DNA of 64,000 nt, from contig JAAXHG010000134.1 in NCBI GenBank assembly GCA_012270995.1, positions 1-64,000 of the forward strand, read 5' to 3'. The translations under genes and the position numbers were made by a program. The stretch's first letter is position 1; every line of letters starts with the position of its first letter. Below, piece by piece: positions 9,401 through 17,173 of the stretch. This DNA comes from Vicinamibacteraceae bacterium (GTDB taxonomy: Bacteria; Acidobacteriota; Thermoanaerobaculia; Multivoradales; Multivoraceae). A model generated the notes under the pieces. The model saw nothing but the letters and a program-made list of their open reading frames with translations, was not told the origin of the DNA and did not search any database.

Positions 9401-10237
9401 TCAGGCCCGCAGCGTGGCGTAGCGGTCGAGGCGCGGCAGGTTCCGGTCCCGGTCCTCCGGCGGCAGCGGCAGGATGACGCGGTCCACGCCGGCCTCGGCG
9501 TAGGCATCGAGCACCTCCCGGCGTGGAGGCGCGCCGAAGACGCTGATGGAGATCGTGTCCATGCCGCGGCCGGCCCGCTCCGCGCGCTGCTTCAGGTCCC
9601 CGATGCCGTCGAGCACGGCCTCGGTGGAGCGACCGATCGGCAGCCAGCCAGAGCAAGAGTCGACCACCCGCTGGCGGGTATACCCGGTGCCGCCGCCGAG
9701 CAGGATCGGCGGGTGGGGCTTCTGCTCGGGCTTCGGCCAGGACCAGATCGGCTCGAAGTCGACGTGGCGGCCGTGGAACTCGGCCTCGTCCTCGGTCCAG
9801 ATCGTCTTGAAGGCCGCCACCTGCTCTTCCAGCTTGGCGAAGCGGGTCGGGTAGTCCGTGCCGTGGTGCTCCATCTCTTCCCGGTTCCAGCCGCCGCCGA
9901 TCCCGAACACGAAGCGACCGCCCGAGAGCACGTCCAGGCTCGCCACCGCCTTGGCGGTGGTGATCGTGTCGCGTTCGATGATCAGACAGATGCCGGTGCC
10001 GAGCCTGATCCTCTTCGTGGTCATCGCGGCCGCGGTCAGCGCGACGAACGGGTCGTGGGAACGGGAGTACTCCGGCGGCAGCTCGCCGCCCCCGGGGAAG
10101 GGTGTCCGCCTTGAAGTCGGGATGTGCGTGTGCTCCGGGAACCAGAGGGACTCGAAGCCGCGCGCCTCGACCGCGGCGCCGAGTTCGTCCGGCCGCATCG
10201 CGTCGCCGGTCGGAAACATGAAGATGCCGATATCCAT
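9401..10237 (-). CDS. LLM-class F420/FMN-dependent oxidoreductase
   Basis: A 278-residue luciferase-like monooxygenase-fold protein. The N-terminus MDIGIFMF, the WFPEHTHIP segment, the RIRLGTGICL strand and the GGRFVFGIGGGWNREEMEHHG block match the TIGR03619 subfamily of probable F420-dependent oxidoreductases. These are cytosolic TIM-barrel enzymes using F420H2 or FMNH2; the substrate cannot be read from sequence. It appears to be a single gene, with a 33-base gap to the DUF4340 gene on the same strand. Confidence 0.9.
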   Translation of the reverse strand: MDIGIFMFPTGDAMRPDELGAAVEARGFESLWFPEHTHIPTSRRTPFPGGGELPPEYSRSHDPFVALTAAAMTTKRIRLGTGICLIIERDTITTAKAVASLDVLSGGRFVFGIGGGWNREEMEHHGTDYPTRFAKLEEQVAAFKTIWTEDEAEFHGRHVDFEPIWSWPKPEQKPHPPILLGGGTGYTRQRVVDSCSGWLPIGRSTEAVLDGIGDLKQRAERAGRGMDTISISVFGAPPRREVLDAYAEAGVDRVILPLPPEDRDRNLPRLDRYATLRA

Positions 10238-10270
10238 AGGCGGCGCAGTTTACCTGCCCGGGAACGCGAC

Positions 10271-11314
10271 TCAGCGCAGCAAGCCGTCCAGGTCGGCGCA
10301 GACTTCCTCGGCGAGCGACGCGGAAAGCTCGACGACGAGGCGGGTGAACGGCGAGCGCGCCAGCCAGACGCGGTCCTCTTCGGCGGGCGCCGACCAGATC
10401 TCCACCGTCGAAGCACCGTGCTCCCGGGATTCGACCGTGATGCTCGCCTCGGGCCGCCAGTCGGCGGCGGGCTCGCCGCTCCGGTACGCGGCGACCGACA
10501 GGCGGAAGAACTTGTCGACCCAGGTGGCAACGTCGGGGTCGGCTTCGTCCGATCCACTCACCGTCCAGTAGGCGTCGGCGCCAGGAGGACCGGAGACTCC
10601 CGCGCCGGTCCGCTGGACGATGCGGAGCGGCTCGCTCCCGCCGGCGCCCGGCCGCCGAAGAGACATGGCCTCCACGTCGGGCCGCGACGAAGCGAGCAGT
10701 CGCCTCTCCATCAGCAGGTCGGCGCCGCCGCCGAGGCCCAAAGCGACCTCGGACGGGAGCACCAGCACCGTGCCGCCGGCGTCACTCTCGCCGTCCGGCC
10801 CTCCTTCGCGGCGGGCGTAGCGATCGGCGCCGCCGAACGGCCTGCCGCCCAGCCGATAGCGAACCTCGCGGCCCCGGACGGTGAGGTGCAGGCGTTCCGG
10901 CGGCGACTCGCCGCCGGCGAGACCGAGTTCCTCGAGTTTCGTCCCATCCACGCCCTCGAGCACCCTCACCGCCCGCAGCGGTTCCAGCTCTCGCCAGACG
11001 GTCTCGACCTGTCGGCCGCCGACGAACACCGTGTCGGTTCCCTCGCGGCCCATGAACCAGCGGCCCAGGTCGTCTTCCCGGGCTTCGACCTCGAGCCTCC
11101 GGTCGCCGTGCTCGTGGACCAGCCGCTCGACCTCGCCCTCGGCTGCCCGAACCACGACGACGCCCTCCGTCGCGCCGGAAGGTTCCGCCGCGAACGGCCG
11201 TTCGAACGACAGCCAGGCGCCCAAGAGCGCGAGGACCAGCAGACCGAAGTGAAGCCAGGTCGATCGCCAAGGCGACTTCGGGCGCGGAACCGGGATCGGC
11301 GCCGGGGACGTCAC
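10271..11314 (-). CDS. DUF4340 protein of the Gld-like ABC cluster
   Basis: A 347-residue protein with one N-terminal membrane segment (WLHFGLLVLALLGAWLSF) and an extracytoplasmic remainder containing two similar halves, as in DUF4340. Such proteins regularly sit at the end of GldA-GldF-GldG type ABC gene clusters. Its start overlaps the stop of the GldG-like gene by four bases. It is probably a periplasmic accessory subunit of that transporter, with unknown cargo. Confidence 0.8.
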   Translation of the reverse strand: MTSPAPIPVPRPKSPWRSTWLHFGLLVLALLGAWLSFERPFAAEPSGATEGVVVVRAAEGEVERLVHEHGDRRLEVEAREDDLGRWFMGREGTDTVFVGGRQVETVWRELEPLRAVRVLEGVDGTKLEELGLAGGESPPERLHLTVRGREVRYRLGGRPFGGADRYARREGGPDGESDAGGTVLVLPSEVALGLGGGADLLMERRLLASSRPDVEAMSLRRPGAGGSEPLRIVQRTGAGVSGPPGADAYWTVSGSDEADPDVATWVDKFFRLSVAAYRSGEPAADWRPEASITVESREHGASTVEIWSAPAEEDRVWLARSPFTRLVVELSASLAEEVCADLDGLLR

Positions 11315-13257
11315 GACGCCTCCTTCGCGGCCCGCCGCCAGCCGCCCGAACGGCGGCGACGGACGTACCCGAGACCGGTGGCCAGGACCAGGGCGGGCAC
11401 TCCGAAGACCGTACCGAGGAACCAGCGGATCGACTCGCCGCGCGTCCGCTGCAAAACGGGATCGTCGTTGCCCGGAACGCTCGCGACCGCCGCTTCACCC
11501 TCGCGGGCCAGCCACGAGTACGCGTCGAGCAGGAGCTTGGCGTTGGCCGACATCGCGCCGGGACCCGTGACGTAGACGTAGTCGTCGGCAAGAGCGTCGA
11601 TGTCGCCGATGACGACGGCGCGGCTCTCGGCCGGCTGCTCCCGGGACGCGGATGGGATGCCTGCGTTCCCGGGATCCTCCGCCGCGTCCTGAGAGTCGTC
11701 CGACGCGGCGCTCGTCGTCCCGGCCGCGGCCGCCTCGTTCTGGATGTCGAGGGTCGACGCCATCGCCAGCGCCTCGATGTCGGCCGACTCCGCCTCGCGG
11801 TCGCGCTCGAAGTCGCCGCCCTGTTCCAGCCAGCTCCCCGTCATCGGCCGCACCAGCACGGTCGAGCGGGCCGGACCGCCCGCCACGCCCTCGAGCCCGG
11901 CCGCCCCTTCGAGCACCAGGCCGATCCGGCTCGCGGCCCGGGACAGGTCGCTCGTCGTCGCGTGGCTGCCGAAGCGGTTGGTCAGAATCAGCCGCCGGTC
12001 GCTCACGCCCCCGTCACGCCGCAGATGGTAGCGATCGTTTGCCACCGTACCTTCGAGCCGGCGAATCGCCATTTCCTCGAGCAGCGGCGCCAGGCCGTCG
12101 CCCGTTCCCGGCTCCAGCAGCAGCAGAATCGAACCGCCGCGGTTCCAGAAGCGGCGCAGACTGTCGACCTCCTCGGGCAGAAAGCGCCGCGTCGGGCCGA
12201 GCGCGGCGACGACGCCGGCGTCCGGCGGCAGATCCTGGATCAGGTCGGCCACCGGCAGATTCCGGGTGTTGACGTTGAGCGCCCGCAGGATGCCGTACGC
12301 GTTCCCGAGGCCGGGTTTGCCGGCGTCGTTCGCGTACTCGCCCCGCTCGCCGTGGCCCGCAGTCACGTACAGCGTTCGGCGCTCCCGACCGATCTCGAGC
12401 AGCGCCTCCTGGAACTCCCGGTCGAGGGCGCCGAGCCTTCGCTTCGCCCGCTCGTAGTCCACGTCCAGTTCGATCCTGCGCTGATCGCCTCCGCGCAGCA
12501 CGAACAGGACGCCGTTCTCGCGCGCGCCGAGTTCCGCCGCGCGGGTCGGTTCGAGCGCCTGGTCCAGCACCGTCACCTCCAACGGTCCGGCGGCCGCGAC
12601 CTCGTCGAGGAAGGGTTCGATCCGTCGCAGAACCTGGTTCGCCGGCGGGAAGAACGCGACGACCTCGACCGGCTCTCGCAAAGCGCCGACGAGCTCCAGC
12701 GTCGCCTCGGAGGCCCGCGCCCGGCTGAGGGCGCTCCACTCCCACAGCCGGTCGCGCTCGCCGGCGGTGTAGTTGACGGCGAACACCCAGGCCACCGCCA
12801 GCGCCAGGCTCAGGGCGGCGGCGGTCGCGGCGCGCACCCGCCGCGGCGCCAGGTCGCCGCCGCGGAAGCGGGTCCAGTCGGCGCCTAGCGCGGCCGCGGT
12901 TCCCACCCACCAGGCGAGCAGCCAGGCCACCGTCCACGCCGCTCGCCAGGACGCGGCGCCGTCGTCGTCGAAGCCGAGCCGGTCCACGACCGTCCCGGTC
13001 GTCAGCGGGTACAGGACCAGACCGAGCGCCCCCAGAGCATAGAACCACGGACTTGCCCCGGTCGCGCCCCGAGCCTTCCGCTCCCGGCGCGTGCGCAAGA
13101 GCTCGGCGGCGCAGATGCCGAGGGTCGCCGCCGCGAGCAGGCAGCCGACGCCGTCGAGCAGCCAGCGGAGGGCCGCGAAACCCGCGTAGCGTTCGCCGGC
13201 GAGCAGCAGCGCGGAACCGCTCAGCCACGACCACGGCGCCACATGTCTCACGCGCAT
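11311..13257 (-). CDS. GldG-like ABC auxiliary membrane protein
   Basis: A 648-residue protein. It has several N-terminal membrane helices in the first 190 residues, then a large extracytoplasmic domain with the GldG/ABC_transp_aux pattern (VEVVAFFPP, TVLDQALEPTRAAELG, LYVTAGHGERG, and GGSILLLLEPG), and a C-terminal membrane helix followed by Arg-rich sequence. An Ala/Asp/Ser-rich low-complexity segment precedes the last helix. In Bacteroidetes, GldA/F/G form an ABC transporter needed for gliding; homologues elsewhere have unknown cargo. The upstream permease gene ends 178 bases away, a gap in which I see no gene. Confidence 0.85.
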   Translation of the reverse strand: MRVRHVAPWSWLSGSALLLAGERYAGFAALRWLLDGVGCLLAAATLGICAAELLRTRRERKARGATGASPWFYALGALGLVLYPLTTGTVVDRLGFDDDGAASWRAAWTVAWLLAWWVGTAAALGADWTRFRGGDLAPRRVRAATAAALSLALAVAWVFAVNYTAGERDRLWEWSALSRARASEATLELVGALREPVEVVAFFPPANQVLRRIEPFLDEVAAAGPLEVTVLDQALEPTRAAELGARENGVLFVLRGGDQRRIELDVDYERAKRRLGALDREFQEALLEIGRERRTLYVTAGHGERGEYANDAGKPGLGNAYGILRALNVNTRNLPVADLIQDLPPDAGVVAALGPTRRFLPEEVDSLRRFWNRGGSILLLLEPGTGDGLAPLLEEMAIRRLEGTVANDRYHLRRDGGVSDRRLILTNRFGSHATTSDLSRAASRIGLVLEGAAGLEGVAGGPARSTVLVRPMTGSWLEQGGDFERDREAESADIEALAMASTLDIQNEAAAAGTTSAASDDSQDAAEDPGNAGIPSASREQPAESRAVVIGDIDALADDYVYVTGPGAMSANAKLLLDAYSWLAREGEAAVASVPGNDDPVLQRTRGESIRWFLGTVFGVPALVLATGLGYVRRRRSGGWRRAAKEAS

Positions 13258-13435
13258 GTTTCACCGAAGTCCGTAGCGAGGACGTGGAAGCGCCGCCGCG
13301 GCGCGGCGCTCGGACCGGGGAGCAGCGCAGGCGCGGATGACGCTACGTCGAGCCGACGCGAGGGAGATCGTCGCGCCGCGGCGAGCGAATCCCCGGCTGC
13401 GGCGGGAGATCGGCGAACACGCGCGGTAAGCCGCG

Positions 13436-14158
13436 TCACCGCCACCTCCGCGCCTGCAGCACCCGCACGCTGAGCAGCAGGAACAGGAACGAGACCGTCG
13501 GCGCGTAGACCAGGGTCTTCAGGTGGACCGCGCCGTCCTGGAACGGTTCGAAGTGCTCGCGGTAGAGGTCCATCGCCGCGAACACGCCGTCCAGCGGCGG
13601 ATCGCTGATGCCCGAGAGGAGCCAGAACAGGACCTGGAGCGTGACCAGGAAACCGGCGGCGACCCCGGCGGCCAGCTGGTTCGGCGACGCCGCGGAGCAG
13701 AAGGTGCCGATCGCGGTGCAGACCGCCGCGGCCAGCGCGATGCCGAGATAGCCGGCCGCGGCCTGACCCCACTCCAGGTTGCCCTTGAGCCAGACCATGA
13801 CCGGGATGTAGGCCGCCGCGGCCACCGTGCAGAGCACGAAGCCCAAGGCGCCCAGGTACTTGCCCAGGACCACCTGCCAGTCGCCGGCCGGCGAGGTGAG
13901 AAGCAGCACCAGGGTGCGCTGCTCGCGCTCGGCGGCGAAGGAGCGCATCGTGACGAACACCGCCGCCGCCATCGTGACGCCGAAGTTCGTGTAGAAGAAG
14001 AGGCTCAGTACCTCGGACGAGGGCCGCTGACTGCCCAGCGTCCAGGCGTTGAAGAAGAGGCCGTCGAGCATGAGGACGAGGGCCAGGATCGCCCAGCCGT
14101 AGAGCCCGGCGAAGGAGGCGCGGAGTTCGCGCCGCGCGATCAGCAGGACCGTGCTCAC
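13436..14158 (-). CDS. ABC-2 type permease (GldF-like)
   Basis: A 240-residue integral membrane protein with about six helices and an N-terminal LIARRELRASFAGLYGW segment typical of ABC-2 permeases. The loop ERQRTL-like motif (EREQRTLVLLLTSPAGDWQVVLGK) after the second helix is characteristic of the GldF/NosY group. It overlaps the ATPase gene by four bases, so the two are co-translated subunits of one transporter. Confidence 0.9.
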   Translation of the reverse strand: MSTVLLIARRELRASFAGLYGWAILALVLMLDGLFFNAWTLGSQRPSSEVLSLFFYTNFGVTMAAAVFVTMRSFAAEREQRTLVLLLTSPAGDWQVVLGKYLGALGFVLCTVAAAAYIPVMVWLKGNLEWGQAAAGYLGIALAAAVCTAIGTFCSAASPNQLAAGVAAGFLVTLQVLFWLLSGISDPPLDGVFAAMDLYREHFEPFQDGAVHLKTLVYAPTVSFLFLLLSVRVLQARRWR

Positions 14159-15150
14159 GACCCGCCCGTTTCACCCGTCTGGCCGGGGCCGCTCGCCTGG
14201 GCGGCGCCGCCGTCGCCCCGCACGAGGTCGAGGAACACCCGCTCCAGGTCGGAGCGCACCGGCGCCAGCCGCCGGATGCCGAACCCGGCCCCGACCAGCG
14301 CCCCGGCCACTTCCTCGCTCTCGACGTCGAGAAGTTCGAGGGTCAGCGTCGAGACGCCGCCGCCGAGATCCGCCGAGTGAACCACTTCGGCGCCCCCTGG
14401 AAGCCGACCGACCGCGTCTACCGCCTTTCCCCGCACGTCGACCTCCAGCCGCTGCCGGTCGGCCAGCACTCCGAGTTCCTCCTGGGTGCCGTGCGCCAGA
14501 AGCTCCCCCTCGTGCAGGACGAGGATCGAGTCGCAGGTCTCGTGAACTTCGCGCAGATGGTGGGACGAGGTGAACACGGTGCGACGACCGCCGAGCGAAC
14601 GCACCAGTTCGCGCATGCCGACGATCTCGGCCGGATCGAGCGAAGACACCGGTTCGTCGAGCAGCACGACATCCGGTGCGTGGAGAAGCGCCTGGGCGAT
14701 GCCGACGCGTTTGCGGTAGCCCATCGACAACTCGCCGATCACCCGGTCCAGGTGACCGTCGATGTGCACCCGCTCGGCCACGACGGCGATGCGATCCGGG
14801 AGTTCGTGCCGCGCCACCCCGTTCAGCGCGCCCACGAAGCCCAGGTACTCGCGGACCCGCATCTCGCGGTAGAGCGGCGGTTCTTCGGGGAGATAGCCCA
14901 CCCGTGAACGCATCGCGCGCGAGTCGTCTCCCTGCTCGCCGTCTCCAAGCCGGAAGGGGCCTACCTGGACGCTGCCGCCGCTGGGCAGGAGCTCGCCCGC
15001 CAGGATCCGCAGCAACGTCGACTTGCCGGCGCCGTTCAGGCCCAGAACCCCGACGACCTCGCCCGCCCCGCACTCGAAACCGACGCCGGCGAGCGCGGTC
15101 ACCGCGCCGAAGCTCTTGCTGAGCCGATCCGTCCGGACGATTGCCGTCAA
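14155..15150 (-). CDS. ABC transporter ATP-binding protein (GldA-like)
   Basis: A 331-residue ATPase. Walker A GLNGAGKST is near residue 37, the signature LSMGYRKRVGIAQ near 140, and Walker B VVLLDEPVSSLDP follows. The C-terminal extension of about 100 residues is usual for ABC-2 exporters of the GldA/NatA type. Translation probably begins at TTG, with GAGGGG nine bases upstream. It is the first gene of a leftward cluster with permease, GldG-like and DUF4340 proteins. Confidence 0.92.
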   Translation of the reverse strand: MTAIVRTDRLSKSFGAVTALAGVGFECGAGEVVGVLGLNGAGKSTLLRILAGELLPSGGSVQVGPFRLGDGEQGDDSRAMRSRVGYLPEEPPLYREMRVREYLGFVGALNGVARHELPDRIAVVAERVHIDGHLDRVIGELSMGYRKRVGIAQALLHAPDVVLLDEPVSSLDPAEIVGMRELVRSLGGRRTVFTSSHHLREVHETCDSILVLHEGELLAHGTQEELGVLADRQRLEVDVRGKAVDAVGRLPGGAEVVHSADLGGGVSTLTLELLDVESEEVAGALVGAGFGIRRLAPVRSDLERVFLDLVRGDGGAAQASGPGQTGETGGS

Positions 15151-15259
15151 CTACCGAAACCCCTCGAACAGGCCCCGAAGCCGGGACCCGCCAGATCCTG
15201 ACCGATACCCCCGAACCGACGCAAGGGGCACCGGCAACGGACAAGTAAACTCCGGCCCC

Positions 15260-16456
15260 ATGACGCAGCGCCTCAGCTTCGGCCCGATCCGCACCTCCGC
15301 CGAACTGCAGGCGCTGGCCCGCCAGGAGTCTCTGGCCTTCAACACCCCCTACGACTCGTGCGTGTCCTGGCTGCGGGCGACGCGGGACCATGTGCGTGTC
15401 GTGCGAGCCGGGCGTGAGGTCGTCGGGGGGCTGGTCCAGTACGACATGGGGCTGTTCCTGGGAGGCCGGTCGGTCCGCAACATTGGCATCGCCGGAGTCG
15501 CCATCAGCCCGACCGCGCGCGGCCGGGGCGCGGCGAAGTCCCTGATGGCGGCCACGCTGAGAGAACTCCGCGACGCCGGCGTGGCGGTGTCGACGCTCTA
15601 CCCCACGACCTTCACGCTGTACGGCCGCGCCGGCTACGCGGTTGCCGGCCACCGTTACCAGTACCGGCTGCCGCTCGCAGGATTGGGGCGCCTTCAGGCG
15701 AGCGGGGAACTCCGCCGGCTCGATCCGGAAACCGACGCCGACAGGCTTGCGCGGCTCTACCGGCGATTGGCCGCGGACCGTCCCGGCTGGCTCGACCGCA
15801 ACGAACACATCTGGCAGCGCGTTCACAACCATCCGGCCGGCCGCGACGTGCATGGCTACGTGCTGCCGGCGGATGACGGCGCCATCGACGGCTACGTGGT
15901 CTACACCCTGGGCGCGGTGGGCCGCTATCCGTACGACCTCAACATCCGCGACGTTCAGGTGGCGCATCCCGGCGCGGCGCGGCGCATCCTTGCCCTGTTC
16001 TCGGATTGCCGCACCCTGGCTCGCCACGCAATCTGGTACGGCCCGCTCGACGACCCACTGCTCCTCGCCGTGCCGGAAGTCGGGACCGAGATCTCCATCG
16101 CCGAAACCTGGATGATCCGCATCGTCGACGTCCGGGCGGCTTTCGCCGAACGGGGCTATCCGGCAGCCGCGAGCGCGAGGCTCGACCTGGAACTGACGGA
16201 CGACGTCCTGCCCGAAAACGCGGGCCGCTGGCTGATCGAGATCGACGGCGGCGAGGCCAGGGCGAACCGGGTCCATCAGGATGCGGGGCCCGACACGCTG
16301 AGGATGGACATCCGCGCGCTCGGTTCCCTCTACACCGGCCACCTGAGTGCCCGCCGCCTGGCGGCCATGGAGGCCGTCCATGGATCGGCTGCCGGACTGG
16401 ACCAGGCGGACCGGGTCTTCTCGGCCGAACCACCGTCGATGCCCGACTACTTCTGA
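15260..16456 (+). CDS. Eis-family GNAT N-acetyltransferase
   Basis: A 398-residue protein with the three-part Eis architecture. Residues 1-150 are a GNAT domain with the acetyl-CoA loop (RGRGAAKSL near residue 88) and the IAGVAISP strand before it. A second GNAT-like domain with several Arg/Asp pairs follows, and the C-terminal 100 residues resemble a sterol-carrier fold (ARLDLELTDD). It ends in an aromatic residue (PDYF), as Eis proteins do, where the terminal carboxylate serves in catalysis. Known members acetylate amines such as aminoglycosides or protein lysines; the natural substrate here is unknown. I chose the ATG at 15260; longer forms would overlap the divergent ABC gene. Confidence 0.88.
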   Translation: MTQRLSFGPIRTSAELQALARQESLAFNTPYDSCVSWLRATRDHVRVVRAGREVVGGLVQYDMGLFLGGRSVRNIGIAGVAISPTARGRGAAKSLMAATLRELRDAGVAVSTLYPTTFTLYGRAGYAVAGHRYQYRLPLAGLGRLQASGELRRLDPETDADRLARLYRRLAADRPGWLDRNEHIWQRVHNHPAGRDVHGYVLPADDGAIDGYVVYTLGAVGRYPYDLNIRDVQVAHPGAARRILALFSDCRTLARHAIWYGPLDDPLLLAVPEVGTEISIAETWMIRIVDVRAAFAERGYPAAASARLDLELTDDVLPENAGRWLIEIDGGEARANRVHQDAGPDTLRMDIRALGSLYTGHLSARRLAAMEAVHGSAAGLDQADRVFSAEPPSMPDYF

Positions 16457-16527
16457 CGAGACCGGCCTCGGCCGCCGAAGGTCGAGCGTCTCGAGAGCCT
16501 GTTGCGAGTTTCCGCGGCGGGCGCCGG

Positions 16528-16650
16528 AGTACCGCAAGGCGCGGGGGCATCCGTCGACAGCTGGCGATCATCTTCGCGGTCGCTCTGGCGGCGAAGCTGT
16601 CGGGCGTGCCCAGCGCGGTGGCGATCCACCGAGTCACTTCTGAGTCACTT
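16528..16650 (+). pseudogene. Probable ISAs1-type transposase remnant
   Basis: This segment can be read as ARRGGIRRQLAIIF, then AVALAAKLSGVPSAVAIHRV. It resembles the N-terminal region of ISAs1/H-repeat-associated transposases (an RG-R-HPL block followed by a hydrophobic LAxxLAGxxSxxAI stretch). There is no start, and the rest of the transposase and the DDE residues are absent. The match is short, so this is tentative. The rest of 16457-16697 shows no gene. Confidence 0.35.
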
Positions 16651-16697
16651 CATGAGGTTGCCAGTTCTTCAGTCCGGCACTAAACTCGCTCCGTTCC

Positions 16698-16796
16698 GCA
16701 ACCAGGGGTTCCCCGCAACCAGGGGTTCCCCGCAACCAGGGGTTCCCCGCAACCAGGGGTTCCCCGCAACCAGGGGTTCCCCGTAACCAGGGAGCC
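16698..16796. repeat. 17-bp tandem repeat array
   Basis: Five identical head-to-tail copies of GCAACCAGGGGTTCCCC run from 16698 to 16782, followed by a degenerate sixth copy that ends just before the ATG of the next gene. Each unit contains AACC/GGTT and GGGG/CCCC complementary pairs, so transcript hairpins are possible. Copies are contiguous without spacers, so this is not a CRISPR array. It occupies the 5' untranslated region of the small Cys-rich protein. Confidence 0.9.
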
Positions 16797-16800
16797 TCTT

Positions 16801-17169
16801 ATGAGCACGGTAAACGGAGATAGGCCACTTCCCGCGGGCAACGTCGGGGGGTCGTTCCGAAAGTGGCACGTCCTGCTCTTTGTCGTCTTGGCGCTGCTCT
16901 TGGTAGGTGCCAAGGGTTGCAAGAAGAAGCAGGGTGTCTACAAGGCCAAGACCGCGAACGGCGACGTGTACTGGTATTACGTCGGCGAAAACAACTGGGA
17001 CCCCGATTGGGCTTGGGGCGGTGCCTTGTGGTGCCAGTCAGCCAAGCCTGACGGGCCACCGCCGCATTGGTGCAACGCCGATTATCCGGTCTCGATCGAT
17101 GTCAAGAAAGGCGAGATCACCTGTACCGTGAAGGGCGGCGGCGGCGTCACGATCGGCTGTCGCTTCTGA
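16801..17169 (+). CDS. Small Cys-rich membrane or lipoprotein
   Basis: A 122-residue protein of unknown function. After a 20-residue basic lead it has one hydrophobic segment (WHVLLFVVLALLLVGAKGC) ending in a Cys that could be lipidated, though the preceding residues are a poor lipobox. The outside part is rich in Trp and Tyr (YWYYVGENNWDPDWAWGG) and has four more Cys (WCQ, WCN, TCT, GCR), which could form two disulfides. The next gene begins five bases after its stop, so the two are probably co-transcribed. I do not recognise a family. Confidence 0.65.
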   Translation: MSTVNGDRPLPAGNVGGSFRKWHVLLFVVLALLLVGAKGCKKKQGVYKAKTANGDVYWYYVGENNWDPDWAWGGALWCQSAKPDGPPPHWCNADYPVSIDVKKGEITCTVKGGGGVTIGCRF

Positions 17170-17173
17170 GAGG

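Noticed and set aside
13258-13435. Small gene between the GldG-like and permease genes
   Set aside because: Possible frames are Arg/Ala-rich shadows without a ribosome-binding site; I treat the 178 bases as non-coding.
14171-16537. Antisense open frame of 788 codons across the ABC ATPase and Eis genes
   Set aside because: It spans two divergent genes with strong family matches, so it cannot be real.
16698-16796. CRISPR array
   Set aside because: The 17-base units are contiguous, with no unique spacers, and there are no cas genes.
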